Shown: in pieces, positions 7,220-10,215 of the stretch
How the letters are laid out: the number at the start of each line of letters is the position of its first letter
How positions within the stretch are numbered: position 1 is the first letter of the stretch
Source: CAMQVM01 sp044433405
Lineage (GTDB): Bacteria; Bacteroidota; Bacteroidia; Bacteroidales; Rikenellaceae
Length of the DNA stretch: 10,215 nt
Reading direction: 5' to 3'
Assembly: GCA_044433405.1 (NCBI GenBank)
Contig: JAWXTQ010000070.1
Location: 1-10,215 of the forward strand
Translations under genes and position numbers: made by a program
The notes under the pieces: model-generated
What the model saw: only the letters and a program-made list of their open reading frames with translations
Told to the model about the DNA's origin: nothing
Databases searched by the model: none

Positions 7220-8194
7220 ATGAAAAAAGGACCTATTTCTCAATTTATTGAGCACAACTATCGCCATTTCAATGCAGCTGCATTGGTTGACGCTGCAAAA
7301 GGATATGAATCACACATCACTGATGGTGGTAAAATGATGATTACACTCGGAGGTGCAATGAGTACAGCTGAGCTAGGTATCACTCTAGCAGAGATGATCA
7401 GAGAGGATAAAGTGCATATTATCTCTTGTACTGGTGCAAACCTAGAAGAGGATATTATGAACTTAGTAGCGCACTCACACTACAAAAGAGTACCACACTA
7501 CCGCGACTTAACTCCAGAGCAAGAGAGAGAGTTGCTAGATAGCCACATGAATCGTGTAACTGACACTTGTATACCTGAAGAGGAGGCTTTTCGCCGTATT
7601 CAATCACACATGGAGAAAATTTGGAAAGATGCTGACGCTAAAGGCGAGAGATTCTTACCTCATGAGTTTATGTACAAACTGTTGCTAAGTGGTGTATTAG
7701 AACAATATTACGAAATTCCTAAGGAGCATAGCTGGATGTTGGCCGCGGCTGAAAAAAATCTACCTATTGTTTGTCCAGGATGGGAAGATAGCACTATGGG
7801 AAATATATTCACATCGTATGTTATCAAAAGCGAGTTAAAAGCATCTACAGTTAAGAGCGGTATCGAATATATGATATATCTTACTGAGTGGTATAGAGCA
7901 AATTCTGGCGGTAAAGGTGTTGGATTCTTCCAAATTGGTGGTGGTATATCTGGCGACTTCCCTATTTGTGTTGTGCCTATGATGTATCAAGACTTAGAGT
8001 GGGAAGAAGTTCCTTTCTGGTCATACTTCTGTCAAATATCTGACTCTACAACCTCTTATGGCTCTTATTCGGGTGCAGTACCTAATGAGAAAATCACATG
8101 GGGTAAGCTAGATGTAGATACTCCAAAGTTTATTGTTGAGAGCGATGCTACAATTGTAGCTCCACTTATCTTCTCATACATTTTAGGTAAATAA
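7220..8194 (+). CDS. Deoxyhypusine synthase-like protein, probable polyamine enzyme
   Basis: A 324-residue cytoplasmic protein of the deoxyhypusine synthase family. In eukaryotes and archaea this enzyme transfers the aminobutyl group of spermidine to eIF5A/aIF5A using NAD. Visible motifs are LGGAMSTAELG (43-53), the dinucleotide-site SCTGANLEEDIMNL (69-82), FFQIGGGISGDFP (236-248), and the active-site segment SGAVPNEKITWGK (284-296). Lys296 corresponds to the catalytic lysine (Lys329 in human DHS) and Glu290 to the substrate-binding glutamate. The residue before SGA is Tyr283 where, by my alignment from memory, the human enzyme has Asp316. Bacteria lack eIF5A, so the acceptor must differ. Homospermidine formation by bacterial DHS homologues is the leading option, but that is inference. 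The gene follows exbD by 30 bases and is followed by a strong inverted repeat. Confidence 0.9.
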   Translation: MKKGPISQFIEHNYRHFNAAALVDAAKGYESHITDGGKMMITLGGAMSTAELGITLAEMIREDKVHIISCTGANLEEDIMNLVAHSHYKRVPHYRDLTPEQERELLDSHMNRVTDTCIPEEEAFRRIQSHMEKIWKDADAKGERFLPHEFMYKLLLSGVLEQYYEIPKEHSWMLAAAEKNLPIVCPGWEDSTMGNIFTSYVIKSELKASTVKSGIEYMIYLTEWYRANSGGKGVGFFQIGGGISGDFPICVVPMMYQDLEWEEVPFWSYFCQISDSTTSYGSYSGAVPNEKITWGKLDVDTPKFIVESDATIVAPLIFSYILGK

Positions 8195-8216
8195 AAATTC
8201 AACTGTAAATAAGATG

Positions 8217-8259
8217 TTCTAGCATGACCCTTTTAACTGCTAAAGGAGTCATGCTAGAA
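8217..8259 (+). terminator. Strong inverted repeat after the DHS-like gene, likely terminator
   Basis: A perfect 12-bp inverted repeat (TTCTAGCATGAC at 8217-8228, GTCATGCTAGAA at 8248-8259) is extended inward by CCTTT/AAAGG (8229-8233 with 8242-8246) across one bulged A. It begins 23 bases after the stop codon of the DHS-like gene. No clear U-run follows on the plus strand, so it may be a factor-assisted terminator or a 3' stability hairpin. The remainder of 8195-8310 shows no gene and no convincing TAnnTTTG promoter. Confidence 0.6.
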
Positions 8260-8310
8260 ACATTTAACCACGTAATAAAAGGGATCTTTAGTAACTTATA
8301 ATTCTCAACT

Positions 8311-9390
8311 ATGATAAAAATAAATTTTATACTTACAGCAATTGCTTGGGTGTTGTGTATAGCAGATATCTATTCACAAGAGTTTGATAGTGGTTATAAA
8401 TTAGATCCACCTAGATACGTCTGCTACAAAAGTGATAAAAACATAAAAATTGATGGTCAGATATATAACGATGAGTGGGACAATGCACCGTGGAGCAATC
8501 AATTTATCGACATCAGAGGTGAAGAGTTTGAAAAAAAACCGATCTACTCTACTCGTATGAAGATGTTGTGGGATGAGGCAAATCTATATATTGCAGCTGA
8601 ATTGATTGAACCTCATATCTGGGCAACACTCACTGAAAGAGATGCTACAATCTACTTTGACAACGATTTTGAAGTTTTTATCGACCCCGATGGCGACACC
8701 CACAACTATTTTGAGTTCGAAATCAATGCTTTTGGCACAGAGTGGGATTTACTAATGACTAAGCCATACATCTTTGGAGGAACATATATCAATGGTTACC
8801 AAATGGTGGGATTAGAAACCAGTGTCAAACACTACGGAACAATTAACGACCCTAGCGACCAGGACGATAAATGGGTTGTCGAGATGAAAATACCCTTTAG
8901 CGCCCTAGTTAATCGAAAAGTTAATGCTGGTGAGAGCTGGAGGATGAATTTCTCACGCGTAGAGTGGCTATCAGTCACTACCGATGGCAACAAATACCAA
9001 AAGGTAAAAGGCAAAGAGGGCTTCGGTAATGAGGAGAATTGGGTTTGGGCAGCAACTGGCGTAGTGGATATTCATAGGCCAGAATATTGGGGATTTGTTC
9101 AATTTTCACCCAGCAACAAGCCTTTAACCTCTGACGATTTTACATTTAACAAAGAGGAAGAGTGCAAATTCGCACTTCGAAAACTGCTAAATATTCAAAA
9201 TTCCTACTACGCTAAGAATGGGAGATTTGCATCTGAGCTAAGTGAGTTTAACTTAACTGACGAGCACGATTTATCAACCTACTCACCTCAATTTCACATA
9301 GCAAACAACTATATTATCATTAGTGCAACATCTTCAAAAGGGGATATTTGGCAGATTGCTAGTGATGGACGAGTTTGGAAATCTAGATAG
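8311..9390 (+). CDS. Secreted CBM9-like carbohydrate-binding protein with pilin-like C-terminal tail
   Basis: A 359-residue predicted exported protein. The signal peptide (about 1-22, IKINFILTAIAWVLCIADIYS) has no lipobox cysteine at its end, so it is probably periplasmic or secreted. Residues about 40-265 show the pattern of CBM9-like domains: KIDGQIYNDEWDNAPW (46-61), MLWDEANLYIAAELIEP, DNDFEVFIDPDGDTHNYFEFEINA (117-140), W-VEMKIPFSAL, and WRMNFSRVEW. Such domains bind glycan ends in xylanases, but stand-alone versions in Bacteroidetes have no assigned ligand. Residues about 283-359 (CKFALRKLLNIQNSYYAKNGRFASELSEF, ending in DIWQIASDGRVWKSR) resemble the C-terminal part of type IV pilin-like proteins without their N-terminal helix. 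There are no glycoside hydrolase or SusCD genes in view. The gene stands alone behind a terminator-like hairpin and converges on the M15 gene at a distance of 13 bases. Confidence 0.83.
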   Translation: MIKINFILTAIAWVLCIADIYSQEFDSGYKLDPPRYVCYKSDKNIKIDGQIYNDEWDNAPWSNQFIDIRGEEFEKKPIYSTRMKMLWDEANLYIAAELIEPHIWATLTERDATIYFDNDFEVFIDPDGDTHNYFEFEINAFGTEWDLLMTKPYIFGGTYINGYQMVGLETSVKHYGTINDPSDQDDKWVVEMKIPFSALVNRKVNAGESWRMNFSRVEWLSVTTDGNKYQKVKGKEGFGNEENWVWAATGVVDIHRPEYWGFVQFSPSNKPLTSDDFTFNKEEECKFALRKLLNIQNSYYAKNGRFASELSEFNLTDEHDLSTYSPQFHIANNYIIISATSSKGDIWQIASDGRVWKSR

Positions 9391-9403
9391 AAGGTGCAGC
9401 AAG

Positions 9404-9853
9404 TTAGCTAAATAGTTTATAAACCGTTTTTGCAATAAAAAACACCGATACAATCATAGAGATCCAAAATGCTGTAGGCACATGCTTTACCTGCTTTACC
9501 TCTTTGATTATCTGTGGATATGGAATTGAATCCCTAATTGTTATCACTCTATCTTTATACTCAACCACCCGCTCGATAGTCGATTGTTTTTGTTCTAGAG
9601 AGTGATACAATCTACCTAGTGTATCTATTCGCGCATTAGAAAGAGCAAAGCTTGTCTCTAGAAAGCTACTATCCTCGGCAATGCTCTTGACTACTTGCCG
9701 CTCTATCTCGAGGTAGATAGTGGTATCTTTTGTCACTACCTTCTCTATATATTCGCTTTTACCCTGAAGGTAGATTGGTTTTGAACATCCACTAAAGCAA
9801 AACAACACAAAGAGCAACACTTTCAGGATTAGAGATTTACGATTTTCTCCCAC
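9404..9853 (-). CDS. Possible nested lipoprotein read from an internal GTG
   Basis: Starting at the in-frame GTG at 9853-9851 (residue 121 of the longer protein) would give a 149-residue lipoprotein. It would begin MGENRKSLILKVLLF and end its signal at FSGC, with two basic residues, a hydrophobic core and a lipobox cysteine at position 23: an almost ideal lipoprotein signal. Bacteroidetes often start translation without a strong Shine-Dalgarno site, so the lack of one is not decisive. The evidence is the shape of the N-terminus only. Confidence 0.35.
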   Translation of the reverse strand: MGENRKSLILKVLLFVLFCFSGCSKPIYLQGKSEYIEKVVTKDTTIYLEIERQVVKSIAEDSSFLETSFALSNARIDTLGRLYHSLEQKQSTIERVVEYKDRVITIRDSIPYPQIIKEVKQVKHVPTAFWISMIVSVFFIAKTVYKLFS

Positions 9854-10213
9854 ACTCTTTAACGAGAGATGGAGAAACGTAGGGTATAAGATAGCTTGAT
9901 CGAAGTCTAGATTGCTATCTTTAAGCTTATTTAGCAAGTGTTGTGGATTTTCGCACGCCACATCAGCCGCCTCACCAAGTAGATGTTGAGAAGTATCCAC
10001 ACCACCCACTGCTCTATTTAACTCGCTACATCTATAGCCACTATTTATCTTTAGTGGCAAACCATACAACTTTCTTAATGGCTCTAAAAGCTTTATCACA
10101 AGGTTTTTTATATTCTCCTTTTGATATTGCTCAGGCTCATTTTGAATACCCAATCTTTTAGCTGTTGTAGATTGAGTAAACTCCTCAAGAGCAAAATGGT
10201 CGCTTATTTTCAT
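9404..10213 (-). CDS. M15-family peptidase fused to a lipoprotein/coiled-coil/membrane-anchor module
   Basis: One open frame of 269 residues with two distinct parts. Residues 1-125 form an M15 (VanY/D-Ala-D-Ala carboxypeptidase type, phage-endolysin-like) domain: ISDHFALEEFTQSTTAKRLGI, INSGYRCSELNRAVGG (56-71), SQHLLGEAAD (75-84) and FLHLSL (113-118). The zinc ligands are His77, Asp84 and His115. There is no signal peptide in front. Directly after, RKSLILKVLLFVLFCFSGC (125-143) has the form of a lipoprotein signal with Cys143 in a FSGC lipobox. Then comes a charged, probably coiled-coil region (about 150-245, with IERVVEYKDRVITIRDS) and a C-terminal membrane helix (about 248-267). In Bacteroidales these halves are, as I recall, usually separate neighbouring genes with a cell-wall hydrolase/spanin-like flavour. 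No stop separates them here. A cell-wall lytic role is inferred from the M15 domain. Confidence 0.85.
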   Translation of the reverse strand: MKISDHFALEEFTQSTTAKRLGIQNEPEQYQKENIKNLVIKLLEPLRKLYGLPLKINSGYRCSELNRAVGGVDTSQHLLGEAADVACENPQHLLNKLKDSNLDFDQAILYPTFLHLSLKSVGENRKSLILKVLLFVLFCFSGCSKPIYLQGKSEYIEKVVTKDTTIYLEIERQVVKSIAEDSSFLETSFALSNARIDTLGRLYHSLEQKQSTIERVVEYKDRVITIRDSIPYPQIIKEVKQVKHVPTAFWISMIVSVFFIAKTVYKLFS

Positions 10214-10215
10214 TT

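Noticed and set aside
7220..8194. eIF5A-modifying deoxyhypusine synthase
   Set aside because: The family match is good, but bacteria have no eIF5A substrate; a polyamine role is more likely, so I did not assign the eukaryotic function.
9943..10161. Small plus-strand frame opposite the M15 gene
   Set aside because: It is antisense to the conserved M15 motifs and shows no signal, domain or promoter of its own.
9404..10215. Prophage edge
   Set aside because: An M15 endolysin-like domain alone is not enough; no capsid, tail, integrase or holin gene is visible before the window ends.

Overview
The window reads as chromosomal DNA of an AT-rich member of the Bacteroidetes, most likely Bacteroidales. 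Three things point there: lipoprotein signals followed by acidic residues, promoters of the TTTG / TAnnTTTG type, and the pairing of an LptF/LptG permease with a fused RibBA. I cannot name a genus.

Layout. Positions 1-320 hold the 3' end of a MATE-family efflux transporter gene (+). A compact multi-hairpin element at 371-487 lies between it and the convergent minus-strand unit. That unit (2817 to 526) encodes two surface-type lipoproteins: a DUF4465 protein resembling the BtuH class of cobamide binders, and an unnamed 'cell surface protein' with a Glu-Gln linker. A cobalamin riboswitch (about 2970-3162, minus) with a near-consensus Bacteroidetes promoter (3165-3195) precedes them, so the pair is very likely a vitamin B12-controlled acquisition cassette. 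No BtuB or BtuCDF gene is in view.

Divergently, a plus-strand housekeeping series runs from 3380 to 8194: LptF/LptG-type permease (LPS export), bifunctional RibBA (riboflavin), ExbB/TolQ and ExbD/TolR-like proton-channel subunits, and a bacterial deoxyhypusine-synthase-like enzyme (probably polyamine chemistry). The spacing is tight (a 25-base overlap, then gaps of 30, 22 and 30 bases), so they may be one transcript. A strong inverted repeat (8217-8259) follows.

Next comes a secreted protein with a CBM9-like fold and a pilin-like C-terminal tail (8311-9390, +). Convergent to it, only 13 bases away, is a minus-strand gene (10213-9404) joining an M15 peptidase domain to a lipoprotein/coiled-coil/membrane-anchor module in one frame. 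It resembles a phage-type lysis pair fused together or nested.

The most interesting items are the B12-controlled two-lipoprotein cassette, the M15-lipoprotein fusion with a possible internal start, the cloverleaf-like repeat, and the DHS-like enzyme in a bacterium.
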